From NCBI GenBank assembly GCA_018001935.1, contig JAGNHB010000007.1:63027-127026 (forward strand): a stretch of 64,000 nt of DNA. The letters are read 5' to 3'. The translations under genes and the position numbers were made by a program. Below, in pieces: positions 9,001 to 16,338 of the stretch. The DNA comes from Acidobacteriota bacterium (GTDB taxonomy: Bacteria > Acidobacteriota > JAAYUB01). Under the pieces are notes generated by a model that saw nothing but the letters and a program-made list of their open reading frames with translations, had not been told where the DNA came from and did no database searches. The stretch's first letter is position 1, and the number at the start of each line of letters is the position of its first letter.

Positions 9001-9976
9001 AGCGCACCAGGCCGGCGTCGAGGGCGGCCCCCGGCGTCGGTCGGGCGGGTTTGCCCGCGATGACGGTGACCAGTTTCTGTTCCCGGACGCTGAGGGATGT
9101 CGCCGGACCGGGGTGCTCATCGTCCGCCTCCCCGGAAATGACACAGGCCTTGAACAGCTCGACGACGGCCGACCCGTCCGCCGGACGGCGGTCAGGTTCC
9201 TTGGCCAGCATCCGGGACACCCATCCCCGGATCTTGTCGGAGACCCCCGGGAAATGTTTTCCCCTGAAGGGGTTTTCACACACCATGATGGCGGCGAGCA
9301 CGGCGAGGACGGAGTCGCCGTCGAAGGCCTTCCGACCTGTCAGGCACTCGAACAGGACGCACCCCAGGGAGAAGACGTCCGCCCGGGGCGTGACGTGGTG
9401 GGCCCCCCGCGCCTGCTCGGGGGCAAGGTAGAACGGCGTCCCCACCACGTCGGCGGTGGCCGTGAGGGTCAGGGTGGCCGTGCGGGCCAGGGCGACCCCG
9501 AAGTCGAGGACCCGGGCGCGGCGCACCTCCCCCCGCTCCAGGAAAATGTTCCCGGGCTTGAGGTCGCGGTGCACCACGCCCATCCCGTGCGCGAGGCCCA
9601 GGGCGGACCCGACCCGCCGCGCCAGGGCCGCCACCTCGCCGGGCATCAGGGGGCCGCGCTTGAGCCGCGCGGCGAGGTCCTCCCCCTCCAGCCACTCCAT
9701 GGCCAGGAAGGGGTTTCCGCCCGGGGTGAGACCGTGGGCGACGTAGCACACGATGGCGGGGTGAACGAGCCGGGAGAGGAGGGAGGCCTCGCGGTGAAAA
9801 CGGGCCACCGAGGAGGGCTCCAGGTCGTGGAGGACCTTGAGGGCCAGGGGCGTGTCGCCGCTTTCGGTGTCGAGGGCCCGGTACACCGTCCCCATCCCGC
9901 CGCGCCCGACCTGGCGCTCGACCCGGAAGCGGTCGGCGACGAGGTCGCCGGGCTGGAGTATCTGCAATGTCGTCAA
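6077..9976 (-). CDS. Serine/threonine protein kinase with degenerate cyclase-like, AAA ATPase and TPR regions
   Basis: 1299 residues. Residues 15-275 form a PknB-type kinase: GRGGMGTVY glycine loop, Lys47, HRDLKPGN at 136-143, DFG at 158-160 and APE at 185-187, all intact. Residues about 300-440 look like a worn class III cyclase homology domain. FVGRERE (about 465) starts an ATPase with Walker A EPGMGKS at 495-501 and a Walker B-like LVVLEDLHWGD, then helical TPR-like repeats to the end. This kinase-ATPase-TPR layout is known from Myxococcota and Acidobacteriota regulators. No transmembrane segment is apparent, so a soluble signalling protein is likely; its inputs and targets are unknown. 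Its 3' end lies against the amylosucrase remnant. Confidence 0.85.
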   Translation of the reverse strand: MTTLQILQPGDLVADRFRVERQVGRGGMGTVYRALDTESGDTPLALKVLHDLEPSSVARFHREASLLSRLVHPAIVCYVAHGLTPGGNPFLAMEWLEGEDLAARLKRGPLMPGEVAALARRVGSALGLAHGMGVVHRDLKPGNIFLERGEVRRARVLDFGVALARTATLTLTATADVVGTPFYLAPEQARGAHHVTPRADVFSLGCVLFECLTGRKAFDGDSVLAVLAAIMVCENPFRGKHFPGVSDKIRGWVSRMLAKEPDRRPADGSAVVELFKACVISGEADDEHPGPATSLSVREQKLVTVIAGKPARPTPGAALDAGLVRSLEQSARTFGARWESRPDGTVLLTLTGSELARDQACQAVRCAVNLRDAFGGGELVVTTGNTEMDGATPTGPLTERYAEMLRTVRTDPDTTRGAIYLDGATAGLVRGHFEIREQGGWMTLDEGASEAVPARRLLGRPTPFVGRERELGTLRGLLAESTADGVARVALVIAEPGMGKSRLVSEFLAEVRRAGDVFVLTARGDRISLGAPFFLLREMIRGAVGLQPGEPDAEGLRKLDRFLGRVLSGEPRDRVSHFFAPMLGLPAVARPRAHLPSGELNPRALGDQLRQAVEVWLAAECADHNVLVVLEDLHWGDVPTVHCLDAVLRNLSESSLFVLATARPEVHDLFPGLWAARGVQEIRLASLSRRATDRLVSEAMGPSTPEEVRARIVARSAGSPFFVEELVRAFRDDPALTLPGSVVAMVLSRLERLPVEARRVLRAAAVFGQVFWQGGVAHLLGPDWRVGDVEAWLSRLVDEEVVAAVPQSRFPPGKEYEFRHAVMQEAAYGMLTAPDRALGHRLAAGWLEQAGERNSRVLAEHHERGGEAGPAAGLYRQAAGQALEGNDLEGTLHCVQRAIALGAGGELKGEVHVLEAEALDWLGRMDEAIRAGFDALALLPRYGTGWLRAAGLVAEAAGTQGDLDTVEVMTTELVGAVRNTPPNAELVQACTQAAVKLLLGGRPQAAEPLLRSVQGRMIPDDPLLRAWLERWLGFKCLVQGDSAGFLVLMEQSAEHFALAGDLRNACLQRGNAGWAYGDLGAYDDARQVLTRALASAEKLGLEGVAASVRTDLVPVLACLGLTDEALEAGALAARAAAGQGELRMEAIARLHRALMLLQRGERAEADAEINRSLACAEQILPTRAYALAVKARVLLAGGDPAAALETARQGIGILRELRALDAGESFLRLVHADALAACGFHGEAEAFIGAAQEKLRERAERIVDPQWRRSFLERVPENHRTMTWVPCPADPPSPSPEQA

Positions 9977-10163
9977 GGTTCCCTGCCTGCCTTCGCGGTC
10001 AACTTATCGGACGACCACCGGGGAGTCAAGGGGATTCTTGCGGGGTTCGGGGCGTCGCACGCAAATTACGTCCTGGCCGGACGACTTCGACCGCTTGGGC
10101 GAAGAGCGGATCATCCGGTCGTCAGCCCAGGGCGGAAGAAGTGTGTCGGCACGTCCCGAAAGC

Positions 10164-10216
10164 GGCAGCTCGAAGACTCGCCGCCGGACAAGGGCGGCTC
10201 GGAGACTCGCTGCCGG
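10164..10216. repeat. 24-bp near-perfect direct repeat pair
   Basis: Copies at 10164-10187 and 10193-10216 differ at three purine/purine or C/T positions and are 5 bp apart. Each is itself a partial palindrome (GGCGGC...GCTGCC). Similar short palindromic repeats are scattered through GC-rich environmental genomes; function is not known. Confidence 0.6.
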
Positions 10217-10258
10217 CGGGGCTGGCCACGTGGGCATCTTGATCGGCAACGACGATGC

Positions 10259-10278
10259 GCGCAAGCTGAAGCTTGCGC
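10259..10278. repeat. Perfect 9-bp-arm palindrome
   Basis: GCGCAAGCT, GA, AGCTTGCGC, lying 7 bp from the 3' end of the cyclophilin lipoprotein gene. It could fold in RNA from either strand. Confidence 0.55.
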
Positions 10279-10284
10279 CACCAC

Positions 10285-10980
10285 CTACTTTCGGGTTTTT
10301 TCCTTGCCTTTCTCTTCGGGTCTGGGGGGCGGGGGCTCCTCGAAGCGGACGCTCTTGATGACCACCATGTCCTTCGGGTGGGTCGGGAGGTCGGGCGCGA
10401 GGGTGGGGGCCAGGGAGATCTTCCTCGCCACGTCCAGGCCCTTCGTCACCCGGCCGATGATGGTGTACTCGTGCTCCCACTTGGGGTAGTCGGCCACGCA
10501 GATGAAGAACTGGCTGGAGGCGGAGTCCTTGTCCCGCCCGTGGGCCATGGCCACGGCGCCGGCGGTCATCTTCAGGTCGTTGTCCTCGAAGGGGATGAAC
10601 ACCCCCGCGTCGCCTTTGCCGTCGTCGTAGAAGTTCCGGTCCTTGCTGTTGGGGCAGCCGGCCTGCACCATGGTGTTGCGGAGGACCCGGTGGAAGCCGA
10701 CGCCGTCGTAGAACCCCCTGGCCGCGAGCTGCTTGACCTGGTAGGCGTTCCGGGGGGCCTGCCCGGGCTCCAGCTTGATGGTGATCTCCCCGGCGTCGGT
10801 GACCAGGGTGAAGGTGTCGGACGCGGGGAGGGTGAACGGCTTGGGCTCGGGCGACGCCGTGGCGGCGGCCGTGGAGTCCGGCTTTGCCGCCTCCCGCGGC
10901 GTCTCGGCGGAACACGACCCCAGGACCGACAGCAGGGTGACGGCCGACAGAATCAATCCGGCAGTGCGCAGGCTTTTCAT
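10285..10980 (-). CDS. Cyclophilin-type peptidyl-prolyl isomerase, lipoprotein
   Basis: 231 residues from ATG 10980, which sits behind AAGGAGGATAGGG; a longer frame to 11019 has no better signal. The leader ends in LSVLGSC, a lipobox, so the protein should be a cell-envelope lipoprotein. After a Ala/Pro-rich linker, residues about 50-215 are a cyclophilin domain, which speeds cis-trans turns at proline in folding proteins. The blocks GFHRVLRNTMVQAGCP and SSQFFICV are clear, although the usual GGD after the FxR..xxFxxQ region is replaced. The tail is charged and Pro-rich. It is a short distance downstream of, and on the same strand as, the small protein at 11115. Confidence 0.88.
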   Translation of the reverse strand: MKSLRTAGLILSAVTLLSVLGSCSAETPREAAKPDSTAAATASPEPKPFTLPASDTFTLVTDAGEITIKLEPGQAPRNAYQVKQLAARGFYDGVGFHRVLRNTMVQAGCPNSKDRNFYDDGKGDAGVFIPFEDNDLKMTAGAVAMAHGRDKDSASSQFFICVADYPKWEHEYTIIGRVTKGLDVARKISLAPTLAPDLPTHPKDMVVIKSVRFEEPPPPRPEEKGKEKTRK

Positions 10981-11114
10981 CCCTATCCTCCTTGAGAAAA
11001 ACGCGGCGTTTCGGATCACGATCCCGCTGGTCCCTAGCCGGGGTGCCGGGGTCGTGCGGATCGCTGCCGGGACCGTCGTCCCGACGGTTGTCGAAACGAC
11101 GGAACGGCAAGCGC

Positions 11115-11462
11115 TTACTGGATGCTCCCCGGGGCCAGCCCGCCGTCCATCTTCTTCATCAGCACCCCCTGTTTCTCGAGGTTCTGGAAGATCTGGTCGA
11201 GCTGCTGCTTCAGCTTGACCAATGAACTGATGGACATGCCGATCCGGTGGATGACGTTGGCCTCGAGGATGTCGTCGGGCTGGGCCGTCCCGGTCTGCAG
11301 CTTCTGGTTGATGTCCAGCACCTGCTTGAGATCCACGACGCAGACGTCCAGGATCACGTCCATGTCCACCTGCATGATGGCGAACTGGTTGGCGAATTCG
11401 ACGCGGTGCTTTTCGTCCTTGGGGTAAACGAACTTCACGGGGATGTTGCGGGTCGGGTTCAT
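11115..11462 (-). CDS. Small conserved protein, possibly DUF3467-like
   Basis: 115 residues from ATG 11462 (AGGAG 8 bp upstream; the upstream in-frame ATG at 11501 lacks a site). There is no signal peptide or membrane segment. The N-terminal half is beta-rich (FANQFAIMQVDMDVILDVCVVD region) and the C-terminal half is one amphipathic helix with SSLVKLKQQLDQIFQNLEKQ. This beta-then-helix layout resembles DUF3467 proteins, but the similarity is weak and by eye. The function is unknown. It lies between two envelope lipoprotein genes on the same strand. Confidence 0.7.
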   Translation of the reverse strand: MNPTRNIPVKFVYPKDEKHRVEFANQFAIMQVDMDVILDVCVVDLKQVLDINQKLQTGTAQPDDILEANVIHRIGMSISSLVKLKQQLDQIFQNLEKQGVLMKKMDGGLAPGSIQ

Positions 11463-11535
11463 GGGGACTCCTGTCATCGATAGAATTCGGTGATGGGGCA
11501 CCGGGGAAACGGAACGGGCCTCGCCGGGAGCCCGC

Positions 11536-12165
11536 TCAGAGGTCCGTCGGGGCTTCGGCGGGGCATCGCAGGGTGATCCGGACGGGCTCGGCGCCGCCCA
11601 GGAAGCCCAGGAAGCCCAGGGTCAACTCCCGGTCGAGGTCCTTCGGTTCCCTGATCGGGAAGTAGAGGACGCCCCACGCCTCCCGCCCGGCGTCCAGGGG
11701 CCCCTCGGGGAGCTGCAACGCGCTGAAGGCCGTGCGGAAGGCCTCGATTTCCGCGTCGCTGTACATGCGGACGCCGTAGCGCTTGAGGAGGCGCTTCTGA
11801 ACCCGCTCGAAGGGGACCGGCGACACCGGCTTCCCCCCCGGTTGCAGGGTGAAGCGGGCGTTCTGCCATGACAGTGGCGCCGACGACGTGGTCCGAAGGC
11901 CGACGAAGACGGGAAGGATGCCGGCGGACGGCAGGTCCGCGTCGAAAACGGCCAGGCTGTCGGCCGCCGACGCCAGGACCCGGGCCCGAAGGGTGACCCC
12001 GCCCGACTCCGCCGTGCCCGTCCAGAAGTCGCTCCGCTGCAGAAAGCCCTGCTGGAGCGCGGGGCGGGGCAGGGGACGGATCCCGATGCACCCGCCCGCG
12101 GCCAGGAGGGCCAGGGCGGCGGCCAGGGCGCCGGGGGTGAACCTACTCTGCGGGTGCTTCCTCAT
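11536..12165 (-). CDS. Lipoprotein of unknown function
   Basis: 209 residues from ATG 12165. The leader is basic then Ala/Leu-rich and ends LLAAGGC, a clear lipobox, so acylation and envelope anchoring are expected. The mature part looks beta-rich with one helical stretch (about 125-150) and ends near FLGGAEPVRITLRCP. I do not recognise a family. The start overlaps the 3' end of pssA by 23 bp, suggesting translational coupling with the phospholipid operon; whether it shares a role in the membrane is a guess. Confidence 0.75.
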   Translation of the reverse strand: MRKHPQSRFTPGALAAALALLAAGGCIGIRPLPRPALQQGFLQRSDFWTGTAESGGVTLRARVLASAADSLAVFDADLPSAGILPVFVGLRTTSSAPLSWQNARFTLQPGGKPVSPVPFERVQKRLLKRYGVRMYSDAEIEAFRTAFSALQLPEGPLDAGREAWGVLYFPIREPKDLDRELTLGFLGFLGGAEPVRITLRCPAEAPTDL

Positions 12166-12946
12166 GCTCGTGGTGGGCCGGCTGAGAGTGGTGCGCGAAC
12201 AGCTTGCGCCGGAGCGTCCCCACAATCCCCGAGAGAAAATAGAGGCCGGCGATGGCCATCAGCAGTTCGTGGGAGAAGAAGTAGACGCCCGTCAAAAGCA
12301 GGGCGATGAGGACGATGGTGAAGTAGGGCTTGTCCTTGTTGAAACTGAGACTCTTCATGCTGGCGAAGCGCATGGTGCTGATCATGAAGATCCCGAGGAC
12401 GGTGGCCATCGGGAAGAGCCAGTAAATGAACACGTTCGGGTCGAAGATCTGGAGGTGGGGGTACTTCGCGGAGAAGTGCACCAGGGCCGCCACGACGCCC
12501 GCGGCCGCGGGGATGGGCAGACCCAGGAAGTGCTTGATCCCGGGCGTCTGGACGTTGAACCGCGCGAGGCGCATGACGCCGCAGACCATGTAGAGGAAGC
12601 AGGCGATCCAGCCCCAGGTCCAGTAGTCCTGCGGACAGTGGAGCAGGCGGGGCCAGTTCAGCAGCATCACCGCCGGCGCCAGCCCGAAGGAGATGGCGTC
12701 GGCCAGGGAATCCAGCTGGAGGCCGAACTGGCTGGTCGTTCCCGTCATCCGGGCGAGCCGGCCGTCGAGGCCGTCCAGGAGAATGGCGATGCCGATTGCC
12801 TTGGCCGCGAGGTCCATGGCGCCCTTTTCCCCGGTCATCAGGATCGTGATGGCGAAGAAGCCGCAGAAGATGTTCGCGGTGGTCAGAAGGGAGGGGAGGA
12901 TGAAGATCCCTCGGCGTGGAAAAGCTTTTTTGTCAATGGTTTCCAT
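12143..12946 (-). CDS. pssA: CDP-diacylglycerol--serine O-phosphatidyltransferase
   Basis: 267 residues from ATG 12946. The CDP-alcohol phosphotransferase signature DG..AR........G...D...D is present as DGLDGRLARMTG with QLDSLAD following, near residues 60-85. About seven hydrophobic segments follow. The enzyme makes phosphatidylserine from CDP-diacylglycerol and serine in the inner membrane. The product is the substrate of Psd, whose gene lies immediately upstream and overlaps by 14 bp, so the two steps to phosphatidylethanolamine are co-expressed. The His-rich C-terminal tail (HHSQPAHHEHEE) is unusual and might bind metal, but this is unproved. Confidence 0.93.
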   Translation of the reverse strand: METIDKKAFPRRGIFILPSLLTTANIFCGFFAITILMTGEKGAMDLAAKAIGIAILLDGLDGRLARMTGTTSQFGLQLDSLADAISFGLAPAVMLLNWPRLLHCPQDYWTWGWIACFLYMVCGVMRLARFNVQTPGIKHFLGLPIPAAAGVVAALVHFSAKYPHLQIFDPNVFIYWLFPMATVLGIFMISTMRFASMKSLSFNKDKPYFTIVLIALLLTGVYFFSHELLMAIAGLYFLSGIVGTLRRKLFAHHSQPAHHEHEEAPAE

Positions 12947-13565
12947 TGTCCGTCTTCTTTGTGGCGATGATGGTGCAGGCTGCACGGACCCGGTCCCCGG
13001 GTTTCACGGCGGCCACGAGCCCCGCCGGCAGCCAGATGTCGACACGGGAACCGAAACGGATCATGCCGATGCGGTCCCCCTTTTCCAGGGTGTCCCCGAC
13101 GCGCTTGCGGAAGACGATCCGCCGGGCCAGGATCCCGGCGACCTGCGAGAAGCGGAGCCTCCCGTGGGCACCCTCGACGACGATGACGTTCCGCTCGTTC
13201 TCGAACGGGGCCCGTTCCGCGTAAGCCGGGAGGAACTTGCCGGGGCAGTGCCGGTACTCGAGGACCCGCCCTGGCACGGGGGAGCGGTTGACGTGCACAT
13301 CGAGGACGTTCATGAAAATGCTGATGAACTGAACGTAACCCTCGTTGGCGGCCGGGTCGAGGCCCTTGACCGCGATGACCCGGCCATCGGCCGGGGAGAC
13401 GGCGTTCTCGCCCGGCGGGACCCGCCGCGCGGGGTCCCGGAAAAAGTTGACAAAGAACACGGTCAGGACGACGCCCGGCAGGGCCAGGGGCCACGACGCC
13501 AAGCCTCCCGCGACCGCGATCAGCAGGCCGGCCAGAATGAACGGGATGCCCTCCCGGTCGATCAT
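12933..13565 (-). CDS. psd: Phosphatidylserine decarboxylase proenzyme (short form)
   Basis: 210 residues, the size of the short Psd group (PSD-A type). The proenzyme cuts itself before Ser173 in the motif RFGSRVDIW, turning that serine into the pyruvoyl group that decarboxylates phosphatidylserine to phosphatidylethanolamine. The N-terminus has two hydrophobic segments, then FFRDPARRVP and VSPADGRV, and the conserved VHVNRSPVPG with its His. The gene starts inside an ATGA overlap with the small helical protein upstream and overlaps pssA downstream. Confidence 0.93.
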   Translation of the reverse strand: MIDREGIPFILAGLLIAVAGGLASWPLALPGVVLTVFFVNFFRDPARRVPPGENAVSPADGRVIAVKGLDPAANEGYVQFISIFMNVLDVHVNRSPVPGRVLEYRHCPGKFLPAYAERAPFENERNVIVVEGAHGRLRFSQVAGILARRIVFRKRVGDTLEKGDRIGMIRFGSRVDIWLPAGLVAAVKPGDRVRAACTIIATKKTDNGNH

Positions 13566-13795
13566 TTCCCACCTTCGTGGGCTTTCCGGTATTCCTCGGC
13601 CATCCGGAGCATCCGGTCCTTGGCCGCCAGTTTTTTCTTCTTCAATTCCGCTTCCAACCGCTGGTCTTCCGGCGAGAGGTACTTTCGGGAGGACAAGTCG
13701 GCCAGTTCCTTGTCCAGTCGCCGGTGCTCGGCGGCGATCCGCCGGAACTGCTCGTCCTCCGCCATGAGGAGTTCCTTGATTTCCTCAAACCACAT
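13562..13795 (-). CDS. DUF465-like small coiled-coil protein
   Basis: 77 residues from ATG 13795, right behind AAGGAGGCCCGT. Almost all of it is a charged helical hairpin: FRRIAAEHRRLDKELADL, then EAELKKKKLAAKDRMLRM. This matches the DUF465/YdcH layout, small cytoplasmic proteins of unknown function. Its stop overlaps the psd start by ATGA, so it is the first gene of the psd-pssA operon. Longer frames upstream lack a ribosome binding site and have shadow composition. The reason for coupling to phospholipid synthesis is not known. Confidence 0.78.
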   Translation of the reverse strand: MWFEEIKELLMAEDEQFRRIAAEHRRLDKELADLSSRKYLSPEDQRLEAELKKKKLAAKDRMLRMAEEYRKAHEGGK

Positions 13796-13809
13796 ACGGG
13801 CCTCCTTGG

Positions 13810-14778
13810 TCAGTGCTTGTCGCGTCTGCCGCCCGGACGGGCCGGGTAATAGATTTCGAGGCCGGGTTCCCGGAGCGCGATCCGGACCCGGGGGGCCCGG
13901 GGCGCTTTCTTCGCCGGGGGGGTCTCGATTGCCATCTCGTAGCACCAGAGCAGGTTAGCCAAGGCCATCCGGCCGGCTGTCGCCGCATCGATCCGGTCCT
14001 GAACCATGGCCAGCGGTGAGCCGATCTCCCGCAGGGCCGCCTGGAGGGCGGCGAGGCGGTCGGCCGCCGGGTCGCTCCCGGTGAAGACCACGGCGAGGAC
14101 CGGGATGGAGGGGTCCAGGGCCTCCATCACCTCGCGCCCCGGTCTGCCCGCCTTGTTGCTCATGACCCAGATCAGGGCCTTGCGCGGCTGGGGCATCTCC
14201 CGAAGGGTCCGAACGGCATGGGCGACCACGGCCGGGACCATATCTCCCCCCGCCGGATACCGGACGGTGTCGGGGGGGATCGCGAGGCTCCCGAAATTCT
14301 CCCGGACGGCTCGCTCGGAGGACAGGAGGTGCGGGCGGAAACGGCTGACCACGTCCCGCACATCCTTGCGGGAGGCGCCCGGGGAGACGAACCGGACCGG
14401 GACGAAACCGTACGAGTCCATGAACAGGTCGTCCTCGAAGCGCAGCATCGAGTAGATCCCCTGCAACAGCTGGTCGATGCCGTAAATCCCCTCGCGGATG
14501 TCGGGAGCGCCGTGGTCGAAGAGGACCCCCACGGCCACCGGCGTGTCGGGGTTGTGAACGAAGTCGGCGATCTTCGCGGGGCGGCCGTCCACCGTGACGG
14601 TGAACCCGGACGAGGGCAGCCCGTCCACGGGGCCTCCGGACGGCTCCTGGACGAAACAGGTCAGCCTCAGGAGCCGGGGGGGCGGCGCCTCGGCCGCGGC
14701 CGCGGGCAGGGCCGCCGACAGAAGGCACAGCAGTGCCCCGACCCGCATGCGCCTCGTGTGTCTTGAATCCGATGCCAT
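13810..14778 (-). CDS. VWFA-related secreted protein (Acidobacteria-type)
   Basis: 322 residues with a Sec-type signal peptide (cleavage likely after AALPAAAA). It then matches the VWFA-related proteins that are numerous in Acidobacteriota: an early FTVTVDGRPAKIADF block, a VAVGVLFDHG strand where a classical VWA has its DxSxS metal site (here only FDHG remains, so metal binding is doubtful), and the RKALIWVMSNKAG strand. Such proteins are exported and of unknown function. ATG 14778 has GGGAG upstream. The next gene on the strand (13795) begins 14 bp after its stop, so they may be co-transcribed. It is one of the better hints to the phylum. Confidence 0.8.
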   Translation of the reverse strand: MASDSRHTRRMRVGALLCLLSAALPAAAAEAPPPRLLRLTCFVQEPSGGPVDGLPSSGFTVTVDGRPAKIADFVHNPDTPVAVGVLFDHGAPDIREGIYGIDQLLQGIYSMLRFEDDLFMDSYGFVPVRFVSPGASRKDVRDVVSRFRPHLLSSERAVRENFGSLAIPPDTVRYPAGGDMVPAVVAHAVRTLREMPQPRKALIWVMSNKAGRPGREVMEALDPSIPVLAVVFTGSDPAADRLAALQAALREIGSPLAMVQDRIDAATAGRMALANLLWCYEMAIETPPAKKAPRAPRVRIALREPGLEIYYPARPGGRRDKH

Positions 14779-14889
14779 GGATCTCCCGGCCGGAATCCCT
14801 CGCGGATTCCGGGCTCATCATACATGGTGCACGCCGTTCGGTTCAAGGAAAATTCCGGGCGAAGGCCCGGGATGACGGCCCGGGGAGGC

Positions 14890-15471
14890 TCAACCGCCGT
14901 TCGCGTCCCCCCGGCCCGCGGGGCCGGCGCTGCGGGACCTCCACTCCGGTTCGAGGATCCCCATCACCAGGAAGTCGCAGTATTTCCCGTGGTGCTTCAT
15001 GGCCTCGCGCAACAGGCCTTCCCGGACGAAGCCCGCCTTCTCGTAGGCCCGGATGGCCCGGGTGTTCTCCGCCCAGACGTGAAGCTGGACCCGGTGGAGG
15101 TTCAGGATGTCGAACCCGTAGGCGAGCATGAGGCGGGTGGTCTCGGTCCCGAAACCCTTCCCCCAGTTGCCGGCAGCGGGGATGCAGATGGAGAACACCG
15201 CCGCTCGGCTGACCAGGTCCACCCGGTGAAAGGCGGTGAGACCGATCCCCTCGTCCACGCCGAGGGGGCAGATCACCAGGGGGATGTAGTCGCCGCCGGG
15301 CCGCCCGAGGTCTTCGAGACGGCGCCTTTCGGCCTCGAGGGAGACCGGCGTGTGGGTGAAGAAGGACTCCCGGGCCTCGGCGGAGTTGGTGCAGGCCGCC
15401 GTCAGGGCCGCGTCCCCGGTTTCGGGGGGGCGCAGGTAGAGGGTCCTGCCGACAAGAAACGGGTTTTTCAT
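14890..15471 (-). CDS. GNAT acetyltransferase (RimJ/RimL type)
   Basis: 193 residues from ATG 15471 behind GGGAGG. The fold blocks of the RimJ/RimL/SpeG-like acetyltransferases are present: LYLRPPETGDA at the start, WGKGFGTET (acetyl-CoA loop, near residue 120), LNLHRVQLHVWAENTRAIRAYEKAGF, and GLLREAM at the end. These enzymes transfer acetyl from acetyl-CoA to protein N-termini or small amines; the substrate here cannot be told. It is monocistronic and divergent from the RibD-type gene. Confidence 0.86.
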   Translation of the reverse strand: MKNPFLVGRTLYLRPPETGDAALTAACTNSAEARESFFTHTPVSLEAERRRLEDLGRPGGDYIPLVICPLGVDEGIGLTAFHRVDLVSRAAVFSICIPAAGNWGKGFGTETTRLMLAYGFDILNLHRVQLHVWAENTRAIRAYEKAGFVREGLLREAMKHHGKYCDFLVMGILEPEWRSRSAGPAGRGDANGG

Positions 15472-15636
15472 GCGTGGCCTCCCGGGGGGTTCGTCCCGGC
15501 GGTCTCGAGATTCCCCCGACGAGCGGGGCGATTTGTGGTAAAAAGGAGACCGCGCGTCCGCGGGCATCCTCGACCGGCCGGCAGGAGGATTCTACCGCAA
15601 TCGGGGCGCCGGACCAACGGGTATTGAGGGATCGCG

Positions 15637-16338
15637 ATGCATCGTCCCCGGGTCATCCTCTGTTATGCCATGTCGACGGACGGGAAAATCTCCGCGGCCG
15701 ACGGCACGGGATCCGCCTTCACGTCGCGGGCGGATCGGGACCGCCTGGACGGGGTCCGCGCCGGTGTCGACCTGATCGTGGTGGGCGGCGAAACGGTTCG
15801 GCGGGAGGACCCCCCGTTCGCGCTCCGGTCGGGGCCGGCCGTCGCCGCGCGGCTCGCGCGGGGTGCGGCCGCGCACCCGGACGTCTGCATCCTGACCCGG
15901 AACACCCATCTCCCGCCCGGCCTGAGGGCCTTCCGGCAAGCCGGTCAGCGGGTCCTGGTGGCCGGCCCGGGCCCCGGGGCCCCGCTGCCGTCGGGGACCG
16001 CCGCCCGCCTGGAACGGCTGGTCACGCCCGACCCCTTCGACCCGTCCGCCCTGCTGGCGGACCCCGCCCTGGCCGGGTGCAACCGGGTCCTCGTCGAGGG
16101 CGGGGGCCGCGTCAACGCCTTTTTCGTCGAAGCCGGCCTCGTGGACGAGGTCCTCGTCACCCTCAGCCCCGTCCTCCTGGGCGGCGCAGAGGCCCCCACG
16201 CCGGTGGCGGGGGTCGGGCTGAGCCTGGCCGGCCGTTTCCGCCTCGACCTCGTGTCCTGTGAGGCCGCGGGCTCCGAGCTGTTCCTTCACTATCGGTCCC
16301 GGCGTGTCGGCCAGCGGGGCGGGGAAGGGGGGGGGTGA
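15637..16338 (+). CDS. RibD C-terminal/dihydrofolate reductase-like reductase
   Basis: 233 residues equal to the reductase half of RibD, with no deaminase half. In riboflavin synthesis this domain reduces 5-amino-6-(ribosylamino)uracil phosphate with NADPH. Blocks seen: ILCYAMSTDGKIS (1-20), the DRLDGVRAGVDLIVVGG segment with the NADPH-binding TVRREDPP, and VLVEGGGRVNAFFVEAGLVDEV near 150-170. Stand-alone members also act on other pterin-like or folate substrates, and no other rib genes are here. Its stop overlaps the ttcA start (TGATG), so the two are co-translated. Confidence 0.85.
   Translation: MHRPRVILCYAMSTDGKISAADGTGSAFTSRADRDRLDGVRAGVDLIVVGGETVRREDPPFALRSGPAVAARLARGAAAHPDVCILTRNTHLPPGLRAFRQAGQRVLVAGPGPGAPLPSGTAARLERLVTPDPFDPSALLADPALAGCNRVLVEGGGRVNAFFVEAGLVDEVLVTLSPVLLGGAEAPTPVAGVGLSLAGRFRLDLVSCEAAGSELFLHYRSRRVGQRGGEGGG

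Larger units (their letters stand above)
9977..10284. other. 308-bp intergenic region with direct repeats and a palindrome
   Basis: No gene is visible. It contains a 24-bp direct repeat (10164-10187 and 10193-10216; 21 of 24 positions equal) built on the core CTCG.AGACTCGC. It also holds a palindrome with 9-bp arms, GCGCAAGCT / AGCTTGCGC, at 10259-10278, just 3' of the cyclophilin gene. The palindrome could act as a terminator-like hairpin for the minus-strand gene above it, but there is no T-run next to it. Confidence 0.6.

Noticed and set aside
13562-13945. The longer 127-residue reading of the DUF465-like gene
   Set aside because: The extra 50 residues overlap the VWFA gene, lack a start signal and have shadow composition; ATG 13795 has AAGGAGG.
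13810-14778. Treating the VWFA-related protein as a metal-binding von Willebrand adhesin
   Set aside because: The DxSxS motif is missing; only a general VWA-like layout remains.
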